From Lunularia cruciata (taxonomy: Eukaryota > Streptophyta > Marchantiopsida > Lunulariales > Lunulariaceae): 64,000 bases of DNA. The position numbers were made by a program, and so were the translations under genes. The notes under the pieces are model-generated. The model ran no database searches. It was not told the DNA's origin and worked only from the letters and a program-made list of their open reading frames with translations. The DNA lies in contig OX419755.1 of assembly GCA_948567375.1 (NCBI GenBank), positions 55,942,291-56,006,290 of the forward strand, given 5' to 3'. Numbering within the stretch: the first letter of the stretch is position 1; each line of letters opens with the position of its first letter. Of this stretch, positions 20,091 to 30,157 are shown in pieces.

Positions 20091-22899
20091 GAATATGTCA
20101 TAATATCAAGTTAATAGAAGCTAAGTATAGATAAAAGGTTTCAACTAGTATACATATATAAAATCTAAGAAAGTTTTAGAAGCATACAAGAATTTTTTTG
20201 GTGAGAAGCTTATAGGAACTTCCAAAGAATTGAGTGTTTCATATTAAGTAAATGGTTAGTTTAGCTTATACTCAAAGAAAGGTCATTTCTTGGTTACTCT
20301 AGAATGAATTTCTTTGGATGCTTCTTTTGGATTCTTGTATTTACTTTACGTAGAGATGCCAAAGCATGTGCTCAACCTAGGCATTCAAATTTTTCTAAAT
20401 TGAGAGTTTTTAGTTTGATCTTCCATTCTTCTATTTCTCTCCTTGGTCTTTTACATTTAGTTACAGTTAGCTAAGTTTAATAATATAACTAGGTTTGGGG
20501 TATTTCTAACTAATTTAGTATGACCAACAAAGTAGAAAGATCTAATTTCAATTTTTAGATACTCAATTGAATCTCTTATTAATTTAGTAGAATTTAATAT
20601 AGTTTATAATAAGTTAAGACTTTGAATGAGAAATTTATATTAGAGTTTGAATTTATACAAGATTCTCTATTAGAATATATTGGATTAGGACCTACATCTT
20701 GGATTTTTTTGGTCAATTGAATTGGTATATAGGAGGTATTGAACTAATATTAGTTTGACCACGTTAGGTACCTTTGGTATTAGAGGAAGGTACATTTAGG
20801 TAGATTTGACATGATCTTGGAATATATGGTAATTTTTAATGAGGAGAAATTTCTAGGTTCTTAAGACACATGCTAAGAATCTTCTAAAAAAAGGCATGTA
20901 AGCCCGGAAACCCATGTAAAGATACCTTGAAAAAAGATGCCTTACCTCAAGTAATTCAAGAAAGTATGGTTTTTACAAGATTACAACACTGAGTATGGTA
21001 ATTTCTGTGAGTATATAAGGAAAGGCTTACAAGGTGAAAGAGATACATTCCTTTGTGAGCATGGAGTATGAAATGAGTGAGTGGAATGAGGCTTGGTGAG
21101 TATTCCTCATATTTGCCCAATAAAGAGTGAGATTGTCTACCAAAGACTATTATATTATAGTGTAGATCTTGGAGGAACCTCTAACTCTTTTGGAAGTGTG
21201 AGTGAGTGAAAGATCTTCTACGTTAAAAACAGTGAAGTCTTATATTATGTGCTATTTTGGATAAACTTTTGCATGGGATTTGGAATGACCAATTTGAAGA
21301 AGAAATAAGAGAATATTTTTTAGTTCTTATCTTATGAGGTATTTTGGTAGAACTTTGTATGAGAGTGGGAATGCGTAATTTAAAGCATGGATGAGAGAAT
21401 CCTTTTAGAGTTACTATCCTTGATTTTTCTTGACACTTGTTTTTGTTTCCTATTAGCACATGATGTACATCAAAATTTTTACTAGAGGTAGTTCTTGGTT
21501 GAAGGACAAGCTTTGCACAATTTTTATTTGTATACTAAGTTATTTAATTTTAAGAATGGAGAAAAGAAAAGTAGGTAGGTAAATAAGGAATGAAGTATAT
21601 ATACTAAAATTCTAAGGGTTATATGAAGAAGCTTCCAAAGGATGCAAGCAAAGCCAAAAATTGATTTGAAAACCTAATGTATTGAATAAAAATTTACCTG
21701 ATATAATTTAATTAAAGTATGGGTTTTACCCAATTATTGAAGCATTTGTCATGGTAATTTTAGGTAAGATATCAATATAAATCAAGAGAAGTAGAATCTA
21801 ATACTAGAGAGCTTGAAATATAAAACAAGTGAATGGAATAAGGCTTTGTGAGTATACTTTATTTCCATATTTTCCAAGTAAAAAGTGAGATAATGAAACT
21901 AAAGAAAATGAATGTAAAATTACCATTGCATTATTGGTTTATTTTGAATGAAATCCTAACTCTATAAAACCACTATATGAATATATAAATGAAAATAATT
22001 TTATATTCATATTAGTGAAGTCTTTACTTATGAATGTTTTGAAAGAAATTTGGCCTAAAATTTTATTATATAATAAATTAAGAAGATAAATAATAATAAT
22101 TGATGCTATGAAATCTAATCAAATAACTTAATAATCAAACTTCAAAGAGCTATGAAATTAAAATTGGAATGAAACTCTTCAAAGTTGGGTAAATATTATG
22201 ATATCCAAGAGTAATTTTAATCTACACTAAAATAAAGAAATGAAAAATTTAAACAATATTGTAATTCCTATTGTGAAGCCTTGCCTCTTTCTAAAGTGCA
22301 ACCTTTTCTTTCAACTTGTGAAGCTTAACCAAGAAGAGTGTAGAAATAGTCGATTAATAGAGAAGATGGAAGGTTTAATAATTGATTACCTTCCGCCCCA
22401 AGGGGAATTGCGCATTCAAGAGGAAAGATGAAATGGAAGGAATGTACTATAGAAGAACCAATAGTAGTAGATCCAGATAAAGAACATGGAGTATGGCTTC
22501 ATAATGAAGAAGGTTGTTAAACAAGAAAACCTTTGGCAAAGAAACCTTTTGCCTTGGTAAGACATTTGGCCAAAAATGCCATTTGGCTTAGAAGTCCCTC
22601 GGCCTAAAATTTCATGAGTAAATGTGGCACCAACATATCAAGAATCATAATTGATGACCATTTAATTGTATGGACCACTCACAAGTGCAAGCAACAATTG
22701 CTCACCAAAAGACACACTTATTAAAATATTTCAATGGTTGGACCAACACCTTAAATATCCACATGGGGCTTGGATACTTTTCACTTTTTGTAGAATCAAC
22801 CAAAGCAAGGCCTATTAAGCTTTCCCCACATTTGATAGGAAGTTTCTTCTCCTAGACATTTGGATAGTGAGCATGTGCATTTAACCATATGGAGTTTAC
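20091..22899. other. Unassigned AT-rich region with old repeats
   Basis: No protein domain recognised. At 20400-20460 there is a short match to the F3 module end ('gatcttccattct' and 'atttctctccttgg'). Two regions resemble each other, around 21060-21140 and 21825-21900 (gtgaatgga(a)taaggctt(t/g)gtgagtat followed by caa(t/g)(a)aa(a)gagtgagat), and the first is preceded by a TATA-like GAGTATATAAGG at about 21012. Within 21230-21420 a unit of about 87 bp is imperfectly duplicated. These look like decayed LTR pieces of an unnamed family. Short open frames (for example 22240-22431) have no recognisable motif. Confidence 0.35.
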
Positions 22900-23039
22900 A
22901 AGTTAATCAAGACTAACAAAGTAGCAAATAAGCCAAATTAGCCAAGAATTATAAGAATATTCTAGAAGCATCTAGGAAGCTACTTGGTACCTTCCAAGTA
23001 TCAAGTAATGTGCATGCCAAGTTATAATTTCTAGGAGGA

Positions 23040-23190
23040 AGCTTCTTGGCTAGCTTTGCTTGCATGCCAAGTAGGTGGCTTCTAGAAGGAAGCTTCTTGG
23101 GAAGCTTCCCAACTAGCTTAACTTGCATGCCAAGTAGGCGGCTTCAAGAAAGGAAGCTTCTAAAGAAGCTTCTTGGTTAACTTAGCTTGC
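23040..23190 (+). promoter_or_regulatory. Cluster of heat-shock-element-like modules
   Basis: Repeated GAA..TTC pairs: GAAGCTTCTTGGGAAGCTTC at about 23089-23108 and GAAGCTTCTAAAGAAGCTTC at about 23153-23172. Heat shock factors bind arrays of alternating nGAAn/nTTCn. Here the pairs are separated by 4 bp rather than the ideal 2 bp, so binding is less certain than at the inverted copy (27079-27098). Confidence 0.45.
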
Positions 23191-23241
23191 ACTCAAAGAA
23201 GATAGCTTTTAGGAAGCTTCTCAAGAACCCTATATGTTCCC

Positions 23242-23249
23242 TATAAATA
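23242..23249 (+). promoter_or_regulatory. TATA box of F3 module
   Basis: CCCTATAAATAC, conserved in the inverted copy at 26180-26187 (minus). It lies downstream of the HSE-like units. Confidence 0.6.
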
Positions 23250-23434
23250 CTATATCTAAAGCTCATGCTAAGCATTTGGATTTTCCCTCATTCAAGTGTT
23301 CCAATGTGATATTTACTCTGATCTTCCATTCTCTTATTTCTCTCCTTGGTGCTTTATAGTGCATGTACAAGGAAGATTGGGAAGTGAGACAAAGTGAGAA
23401 TGATGAGGGGATCAAAGGGAAATGAAGTAGCTAA

Positions 23435-24045
23435 AGCACCAAGGAAGATGAGAAAGGTGCATGAATTCATAATCAAGGCCCCAAGATTGGTTGAGTGGAG
23501 ATTGTAATGTAAGCAAGAATTAGTCTATAGCAAGAAGTTAGAGTTCTTGTTGTGGAATTGAGAATTGATTGATTATGCAATACTAAATGAAATTAGAGGT
23601 AACCAAAATCCAAGGATGGAGAACCTAAGAGAGAATCTCTTTGCCTAGACCAAAGACCATTGGCATAGAGTATTGGGGCATAGAAATTGTTCCCTAGATA
23701 ATTTCTAAACCAATTTCTAGGACAATTTTGGACACCTTAAAGCTCCAAAGAGGATGAGAAAGGTGCATGAAATCATAATCAAGGCCCCAAGATTGGTTGA
23801 GTGGAGATTTTAATATAAGCAAGAATTACGCTACAACAAGAAGTTAGAGTTCTTGTTGTAGAATTGGGAATTGAATGATCATGCAATATTAGATGAGATT
23901 AGAGATAACTCCAATACAAGGATGGAGAACCTAAGAGGGATTCTCTTTTCTAAGACCAAAGAGCATTGGTGGAGAGTGTTGGGGCCTAGAAATTGTCCCC
24001 AAGACAACATTACTTTGGATAGTACTTGGAATCACCCAAACTTGA
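23435..24045 (+). repeat. Tandem duplication of about 305 bp
   Basis: Unit 1 (about 23435-23740) and unit 2 (about 23741-24045) share long stretches such as 'gatgagaaaggtgcatgaa', 'aaggccccaagattggttga' and 'agttagagttcttgttgt'. The units are diverged by many substitutions, so the duplication is old. It lies directly downstream of the F3 module and may be part of the internal region of the same element. Confidence 0.8.
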
Positions 24046-24221
24046 CTATTGAAGCCAAGTTCAAGGCCACATTCAAAGATAGTAAGACCAACAATGAATG
24101 CTTGGTCTATTCTTGGTATCAAAGATCCTACAATGAGGATCTTGGTAGAGTCAATCATGAAGTTGTTCAAATCAATAGTCAAGCAATCTTACTTAAACAA
24201 CAGTCAAGCAATCTTCTTTGA
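23871..24221 (+). CDS. Unrecognised small ORF, 116 codons (probably Gag-like fragment)
   Basis: It opens in the second unit of the tandem duplication and continues beyond it. The protein is hydrophilic with 'TKEHWWRVLGPRNC' and 'YSWYQRSYNEDLGR'. I do not recognise a family. Because it follows an LTR-like module and precedes an acidic, Lys/Glu-rich, stop-ridden stretch (24400-25290), it may be the remains of a Gag-type protein of a non-autonomous element. This is weakly supported; it could equally be chance. Confidence 0.3.
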   Translation: MNDHAILDEIRDNSNTRMENLRGILFSKTKEHWWRVLGPRNCPQDNITLDSTWNHPNLTIEAKFKATFKDSKTNNECLVYSWYQRSYNEDLGRVNHEVVQINSQAILLKQQSSNLL

Positions 24222-25295
24222 GTATTTAGACCAAGAAAAAAGGAAAGAGCACTAATGATGCAAAAGTATGTTGAATTAGGCAAAAAATTTGCACATATAG
24301 GGAAATACATGAAGGTAAAAGAAGCATATAATACTTTGGGCTTTGCGAAGTAGAGGCAACAAGCGATAGCCATAGAGTTGATAATTAGGAAATGACCCGC
24401 ACTTAGAAAATTAGGAGGATCCTTGTAGAAGAAGAAGAAAATGATGAAGAAGAAAATGATGAAGAAGAAGTTCCATATGAAGGTGGTGCTAGACCATAAC
24501 CAGATCTTAATCCTATAGCCAATGAAGAATCATTAACCAAGATTGTAATTTCTTTTAACAAAGATGAGGTTGAAGATCAAGGTGGAGAAGTACAATCAAA
24601 CCCAGCCCAAACTTCTCCAAGATCAAAGGACAATTTTTTGGAGGAAGTATAAACATACACTCTTGGAATGTATGGAGAAGCCAGGATTTATAGTCCCAAG
24701 AAGAACATGAAAAAGAGTTTGGAGATAAAAAATCTCCTCTATTGTAAGAGAAGTGGAACTAAGGGAAGAAAGAGTCCTTCGTGTAGAAGATGTGCTCAAG
24801 GTAGAAGATATGAGCTCCGTCCAAGATGAGGAAGGACATCAGGCCAAAGATTGACTTTGAGCTGAAGAAGAACATCAAGACAAAGGGTCATCCAACATAG
24901 AGGTACCAACAACAACATAGAAGGTATCTAAGTAGAAGGAGCCCACTACCTTCATAAAGATTGAGAAGGGGGAGAGTTGACCTTTGGCTTCATTCAGAAT
25001 GGTAAGGGAGGCAAGCTCAAGCAAAAGGAAACCAGACCGGTCATGGTAGTGCCCCTTTCTCAATTAATGGCGCACAAGGTTGACCTAGCTCTAGAGTTGA
25101 TGGAGTAGCTCTTCCCTACATATGCTAAATCCCATGGAGCCATTATAGATTACTTCATGGTCATCAACTATCTTCATCAAGTCACATAAGAAGTAACATA
25201 GGAGAAGACTAAGGCGTAGGATGAATTGGCAAAATTTTATGCACAACATTTAGATATGGGGAAAAGAAGTAATGATTTGGTGCAAAAAAGTGGCT
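24046..25295 (+). pseudogene. Decayed Glu/Lys-rich coding-like region
   Basis: GAA/GAT/AAG-rich plus-strand sequence (24420-24475 is a run of gaagaagaaaatgat-type units) that would translate as acidic and coiled-coil-like protein but has many stops in every frame. Similar Lys/Glu-rich coding-like sequence resumes at 26000-26060 and 27260-27778. The two repeats inserted at 25296 and 26255, and the F3 module at 26040-27195, may have split one original region. No known domain seen. Confidence 0.35.
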
Positions 25296-25995
25296 TGTAA
25301 GCTAGCTCATCTCTCACTTAGGATGAAGCTATGGTGGCCATTAAGTAGTGCACCATGGACTAAGAAGAAAAAGAAGTAAACTCTATCACACTCCTTCAAG
25401 GCTAGAGCTCCAAGGCACTTCCAAGACTCAAGATATTGCTCACTAGAGAACTCAATGAGAGAGAGATAGTTGCAAACCAAAGGATGATGAGTACCTTCTC
25501 ACTCCTAGCTTATATACTTGTGAAATAGTTACACACCAATGTTACTAATTACTATACTAACTCAAGTTACTAGGCAAAAATTCATATAAAGTCAAAAGTC
25601 TAAAGGAATATTCAAACTCATTTGAATAATCTCCTAAGCATGTGATCTTATCTTGACCTAACTACTAAGTCAAGGATTCATTCACATAGGCTATCCTTGG
25701 ACTATAGAAGAATCCAAACCAAAAAAATTTATAGGTCTAAGAGTTCTCAATTCTTTCCTTAAGGCCAAACACCTATGAATACTACCAAGTCAATATACTA
25801 GAATCCAAAGTAGTGATGCTCAATCTTTTACTTTTCTCTAAAGTAGAGTCACCTTTATCTTGGCTATGACTAACTCTTGGTAGTCATAGATAATATAGAA
25901 TCTTGCTTTAACTCTTTATAAATAATATTTCTCAAATACTTGCAATACCAAAGTAAATTTCATAATAGAGCATACATGCACCAATGGGTATTATA
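25296..25995 (-). mobile_element. F2 solo LTR (diverged)
   Basis: About 700 bp matching 57091-57780 from end to end: start TGTAAGCTAGCTCATC against TGTGAGCCGGCCTGTC, end GGGTATTATA against GGGTGTTACA, and 'gaacttgcaatacc'-type landmarks between. There is no internal sequence next to it, so it is a solo LTR. The flanking pentamers (TGGCT and AGCCA) are not a direct duplication, so the ends may have decayed. Confidence 0.8.
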
Positions 25996-26179
25996 AGCCA
26001 AAATTTGGGATGAAGGAGCAGCCCTAAAGAAGAAGCTCCAAGAAGAGAAGACAATGGGGCAAGAGGTAGCCAAGTTGTAAAAGACCAAAACCAAGGAGAG
26101 AAATAGGAGAATGGAAACTCACATTGGGACACTTGAATGAGTGAAAACTCCGAATGCCTAGCATGAGCTTTGGCTTTGG

Positions 26180-26187
26180 TATTTATA
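26180..26187 (-). promoter_or_regulatory. TATA box of inverted F3 module
   Basis: TATAAATA on the minus strand, matching 23242-23249. Confidence 0.55.
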
Positions 26188-26249
26188 GGTAGCATACAAG
26201 GCCCTTGAGAAGCTTCTCAAGAAGCTTCATCAAGCCGCTTTCTTAGAGT

Positions 26250-26254
26250 GCAAG
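26250..26254. repeat. Target duplication GCAAG (left) of F4 copy a
   Basis: GCAAG before TGTAATACTCC; repeated at 27000-27004 right after GTATTACA. The F3 sequence is continuous once 26255-27004 is removed. Confidence 0.9.
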
Positions 26255-26999
26255 TGTAATACTCCAAGGACAAGAGAAGAGAGAAAACACAGATTGCACA
26301 CTCAAACATTCGATGCCCCAAGGGAGCACCTTCTCTTTATTATATAGACAAAGAGGATCTCCTCCAAGGAAGCTCCACCATAGGATTAGGGACACAGATA
26401 GGTGACCTGTCAGCAAGCTCCACCCTTGGATTACTTACTTGGATGGGTGACTTGTCTGGTCTAGGTCCTATCTGGTTGGTCAAATGAGCTTTGACCGGAG
26501 GGAATCTTTTAGGGAATCTTCCTGTAGGAATCTCAGAATCACATGAGTAAGGTACCGTTGGAAAGCTCTCGACAAGAAAAACCAGGGGGGAGGGAAGGCC
26601 AGCCTTTCCTCTGTTGGGGGGGGGGGGGGAATTTGCACATTTTCAAGGCCCAATTCATCCGTTTAGGCCTCCGAAATTGCCTTCAAAGATTTCAGGCATA
26701 TTTCGGTTCCTACTCTATTAGTAGAAGTCCTCTTTTGGTGATACCTCTTTCTGATCTGTTTAGTCCATCATGTGTAACATCCTTCCAGATGTTACCAAAC
26801 CAATTCTCACCTTTAAATCATATGTCTAGCTATTGGTTCTAAGGTTCTCAAGTCTATTTTGGTTTCTACCCTATTAGTAGAAGTACTCTTTTGGTGATAC
26901 TTCTATCTGATCTATTTTGACCATCATGTATAACATCATTCTAGATGTTACCAAACCAAATTTCACATCTAGATCATATGGCTAACCCTTGGTATTACA
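26255..26999. mobile_element. F4 solo LTR, copy a
   Basis: 745 bp with 8-bp inverted termini TGTAATAC...GTATTACA and a perfect 5-bp target duplication GCAAG. The right part contains two direct subrepeats of about 157 bp (about 26703-26858 and 26860-26999), each with 'ctattagtagaagt', 'cttttggtgatac' and 'catcatgt'. A run of 14 G lies at 26616-26629. No coding region. The size, TG..CA ends and 5-bp duplication fit a solo LTR; the parent element is not in the window, so a terminal-repeat element of another kind cannot be excluded. Confidence 0.75.
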
Positions 27000-27004
27000 G
27001 CAAG
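27000..27004. repeat. Target duplication GCAAG (right) of F4 copy a
   Basis: Identical to 26250-26254. Confidence 0.9.
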
Positions 27005-27078
27005 CCAAGTTAACTAGGAAGCTTCTCAAGAAGCTTCCTTCTAGAAGTCGCCTACTTGGCGTGCAAGCTAAGCTAGTT

Positions 27079-27098
27079 GGAAGCTTCTAGAAGCTTCC
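27079..27098. promoter_or_regulatory. Perfect four-module heat shock element, 20-bp palindrome
   Basis: GGAAGCTTCTAGAAGCTTCC is its own reverse complement and contains GAA-GC-TTC-TA-GAA-GC-TTC, four correctly spaced heat-shock modules. A further CTTCTAGAAG follows at 27099-27107. It lies in the U3-like part of the inverted F3 module, upstream of its TATA on the minus strand (F4 now separates them). Comparable elements make the Arabidopsis copia element ONSEN heat-inducible (established knowledge); function here is inference. Confidence 0.6.
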
Positions 27099-27259
27099 TT
27101 CTAGAAGCTACTTACTTAAGGTGCAAGCTAAGCTAACCGGGAAGCTTCCCAAGAAGCTTCCTAGATACTTCTGGAATATTCTAGGCTAATTTTGTCTTAT
27201 GTGCTACTTCGTGAGCCTGACTGACTTCGTCGCTAAACTCCATATTTTTATTCAAGTCC

Positions 27260-27778
27260 ACAGACAAAGAAGCACATCAATGAACTCAGCTTGAGGAGCA
27301 AGTGAAGGCCCAAGTGGAAAAAATCAACATGCTAAAGAGAGAAGCAAAAAAGGTGAAGGTGGCCCTTGTAGCAACAAAAGTTTGTCATTAAGAGGAACTA
27401 CAAGTGGCCAGTGTGCTAATGAAGAAGCTCAAAAAAAAACATCAAGCAAAAGGATGAAGAATGTGAGAAAGATAGGGCAACCATTATAGAGAGATCTTGG
27501 TTGAGATGGAAAAGGGTTGAACCTAGTTCAACCTATAGAAGAATACAATTTTGGCAAGGATAGAGATGGCATTGGATCATCTTGAAGAAATTATGAAAGA
27601 GAGAATGGAGGCTTCTTTGGAGAAACTAAAGGCTTGGGACTCAAAATCTCAAGCACATGCTCTCACAATAAAGGTGTACATGGACAAGTATATGCAACAA
27701 ATAGCCAATAAGTTACTTCAGGACACCTTGAAGAAGTGCAAGGAATCCACAAAGGAACTATTGAAGGAGATTGCATAG
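27260..27778 (+). pseudogene. Coiled-coil-like coding remnant
   Basis: Plus-strand sequence translates into Lys/Glu/Ala-rich helical sequence with a few stops up to 27540. It is then open from 27551 to 27778 (75 codons: 'MALDHLEEIMKERMEASLEK' and 'LLQDTLKKCKESTKELLKEI'). No known family. It resembles 24046-25295 and 26000-26060 in composition and may be the same broken frame, perhaps the only protein of the F3 element. Confidence 0.4.
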
Positions 27779-29384
27779 TACTAGGATCAAGTAGATTTGC
27801 TAATGAAGTTTTGTATGGATGAAGGTAGTTCCTTGTATTAGTCTTTAAGACAAAGAGATTTTAGGGAAGGAAATAGGTAGAAATCCATTAAGTATAGAAT
27901 GCACTTTTGGCCTAGTAATCATCTTTTGCCTAAGAAGGTCTTTGTTTGAGAAGACGTTTGGCCTGACATACTTTTGACTTCATGAAAAATTTTGGCTAAA
28001 GATTTTGGAATTAACATCAGGAGTAAATGACAAGAAGTAGATGTGATTGGGGCAATTGTGCAGTCACTTCTTAATGGCGCTTAAGATAAGATCAGTAGGT
28101 AGAATTAGTGGTATGCAGAGTAGGTGTAATTAGAACATTTCAAGCACTCTTAGTTGCTGATCATCTTCATCAAAGAGTAAAAAGACTATGTCCACTTTTT
28201 TCATAATCAAAGCATTTTAGCTCACAAATTTCTCTAGTATTTGTGTTAAATGGCTTTCACTTACATCTTTGATTGTGTTCTTGGTCAAGTAGAGGTGAAG
28301 AATCTTGCAATATGGATGTGTGTTTGAGTACTTGCTTAGGAGTTTTGCACTAAATCAAGGAAGTTACCCTTGACATTTAGAATGAGCAAGTCAATGCGGG
28401 GAAGATTTTGGGAATGATGGAGCATTGAAAGTACCACAAAATAGGAAAGCCAAGTAGATAATTAATTTTGAATTCCTTTGGGATTGCATTTTCTAGGAGG
28501 AGATGCATGTAGTCAACAACAAAATCAAGGTGAAAGAACCTTTGGCTTGAAAACTGACTTTTAAGGCAAAATAAAATTTTGAGAAGGGAATAGCCGTTTG
28601 GATAAAAGAGGTTCTTCAAGAGGAAGAGGTCTTTTGGCAAGAAGTGAACCACCACCATCAAGAGCTTATTAGATTAAATATTTTGTGAGAGTGATTTTTA
28701 ATTTCTCCTTTTGTAAAGTGCCATTGCGGGTATCTCCACAAAAATGGCAAAAATGGCTCCCAAAGAGAGCCATTTTGCCCAAGAGGTTAAACATGCAAGA
28801 ATAGAACACCTATGATATTATGATACTCTCTTCTCATTTCTAGTCATTTCCAACCCATAACCTTGTGGGAACAACCTGTTCTTACCATTTATGTTATTAG
28901 TACACAATATTGGGTTGTCACACTCATGATTAAAAATTATCACCAAATTAAATAAAATTGAAATCCAAATTTTTTTGCTCAAATAAGAGCTCATTGTACT
29001 CTAGTTTTGTACTCAATTGAAAGGTTATTTTAATTGATAGCAAAAATTATTCAGTTGATTGAGTTTTTTTAACATTTGAGAGTTTATTTTAAGTGATAAC
29101 AAAAATTATTCAGTTGATTGAATGTTTTGAACATTTGTTATCTCCTTTGGTGTTAATGCTGATGTGAATAACAACCATAGATAGTGAGAATAAAATCATG
29201 TAAAAATACATTAAAAAATCATAAATTCACTAATTTGAGACATGTCAATAAGTAATATGTACTTATGGTATCCTTTTTATAGAAAAATCTATTGATTTAT
29301 TTATGATATAAAAAAGGCAAGAATTGTAGTATTATATATTTTACTCAATATAACTAACTAAGTTGCTTGTTTTGAAAAATAGCC
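27779..29384. other. Unassigned AT-rich region
   Basis: No domain or LTR boundary. Repeated TTTGGC(C/T) words around 27910-28010 and 28530-28640 echo 22550-22610, suggesting shared old repeat sequence. At 29033-29140 a unit of about 60 bp is duplicated ('aaaaattattcagttgattga' type). The 28377-28661 minus open frame has no recognisable motif. Confidence 0.35.
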
Positions 29385-30157
29385 ACAAGAATATAACAAA
29401 AATTTGAGATATAGACTTGAGATTTTCAAACATAATAGCTTGGTTTATCCTTTAGTTGTAACACTTGGTATTATAGTGAGAGCTGCTACCCTTGTTGAGC
29501 TAGAAGTTTTGGGAATCGATAGGATCATTACCCTTGAAATGCATGCTCTTTGGAATTTTGTATGTTGTGGTTCACTATTTCTTTCATTTGAATTAGATTG
29601 CCTCGAGACTTTGTAAGAAAATTCAATGGTAGATAGGCTATCTTTTGGCACAAGAATTATGGACAGATCATTTTTATATGGATAATGATGAACCTTTGAA
29701 GTTAGGTAGTGTTTATGAGAGGATATGTACAGCTTTATAGAGAGGTGCCTAGGCAAAATGGCTCAATGAAAGAGCTTAAATTTTATAGGAGAGGATAATT
29801 TAGAGTGGTGCTTGTGTGTGAAAAATTTCACAAGAGTAAGATTTACCATTTGGGAGCAATTACTACATTGTGAGAAGGGTTCCATTTTTAAAGGGTTGAG
29901 TTCTCATGCATGAGGAGTTTGAGCACAACCAAAAGCATGTTTGAATGTACTCATCTTGAGAGCATAGAGAGCCATCAAGAGTGGAATTTGAGGTAATGTA
30001 AGGTTCCCTAAGAGATTGAAATGATAAGAATGGTTGATTTGAATAAAGTAGAGTTTAGGGTAGATTTTGATGAGAGCGTTAAGAGGACTTAAAAATTGTC
30101 ACCACTTGAAAAAAAGGTGATTCTAAATGCTTTTTATGTGGAAAGAAGAGATGTAAG
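29385..30157 (+). mobile_element. F2 copy A, leader and upstream ORF region
   Basis: Matches the F2 leader and the ORF upstream of gag in copy B (47780-48530): blocks 'cttgagattt', 'gcatgctctttgga', 'catgcatgagga' and 'ctttttatgtgga' appear in order. Its 5' LTR is not found to the left, so the copy is truncated. It is cut at 30157 by an F1 solo LTR and resumes at 33920. Confidence 0.75.
30153..30157. repeat. Target duplication GTAAG (left) of F1 copy c
   Basis: GTAAG before TGTGACAACCCC; repeated at 33920-33924 after the LTR end GGTACCACA. The F2 zinc-knuckle region is continuous across the join. Confidence 0.93.

Larger units (their letters stand above)
22900..23365 (+). mobile_element. F3 LTR-like module with HSE-like repeats
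   Basis: About 470 bp shared, in inverted orientation, with 27195-26100. It contains three to four imperfect units of about 65-70 bp built on 'gcatgccaagtagg(t/c)ggcttc' plus 'gaagcttcttgggaagcttc', followed by a TATA box (23242-23249) and a conserved downstream stretch ('aaagctcatgcta', 'cattcaagtgt', 'atttctctccttgg'). Repeated enhancer units upstream of TATA is the layout of an LTR U3-R. No matching direct partner or LTR termini were delimited, so 'LTR' is inference. Confidence 0.6.
26040..27195 (-). mobile_element. F3 module, inverted copy, split by F4
   Basis: Minus-strand copy of 22900-23365, interrupted between 26254 and 27000 by the F4 solo LTR. It carries the same TATA (26180-26187), the same repeat units and the same downstream block. 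Beyond the shared part, the minus strand runs on to about 26040 with sequence not present after the plus copy. The two copies are 2.7 kb or more apart in inverted orientation, so they are not the two LTRs of one element. Confidence 0.6.

Noticed and set aside
24395..24480. GAA/GAT-rich stretch as a microsatellite or CRISPR-like array
   Set aside because: Units are irregular and look like acidic coding sequence; there are no regular spacers. No CRISPR array is present anywhere in the window.
25291..26000. TGGCT / AGCCA flanking the F2 LTR at 25296-25995 as a target duplication
   Set aside because: They are reverse complements, not direct repeats, so they are not an integrase footprint; probably chance or decayed ends.
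22900..27195. The two F3 modules as the LTR pair of one element
   Set aside because: They are in inverted, not direct, orientation and contain different flanking sequence, so they are separate insertions or a rearrangement.
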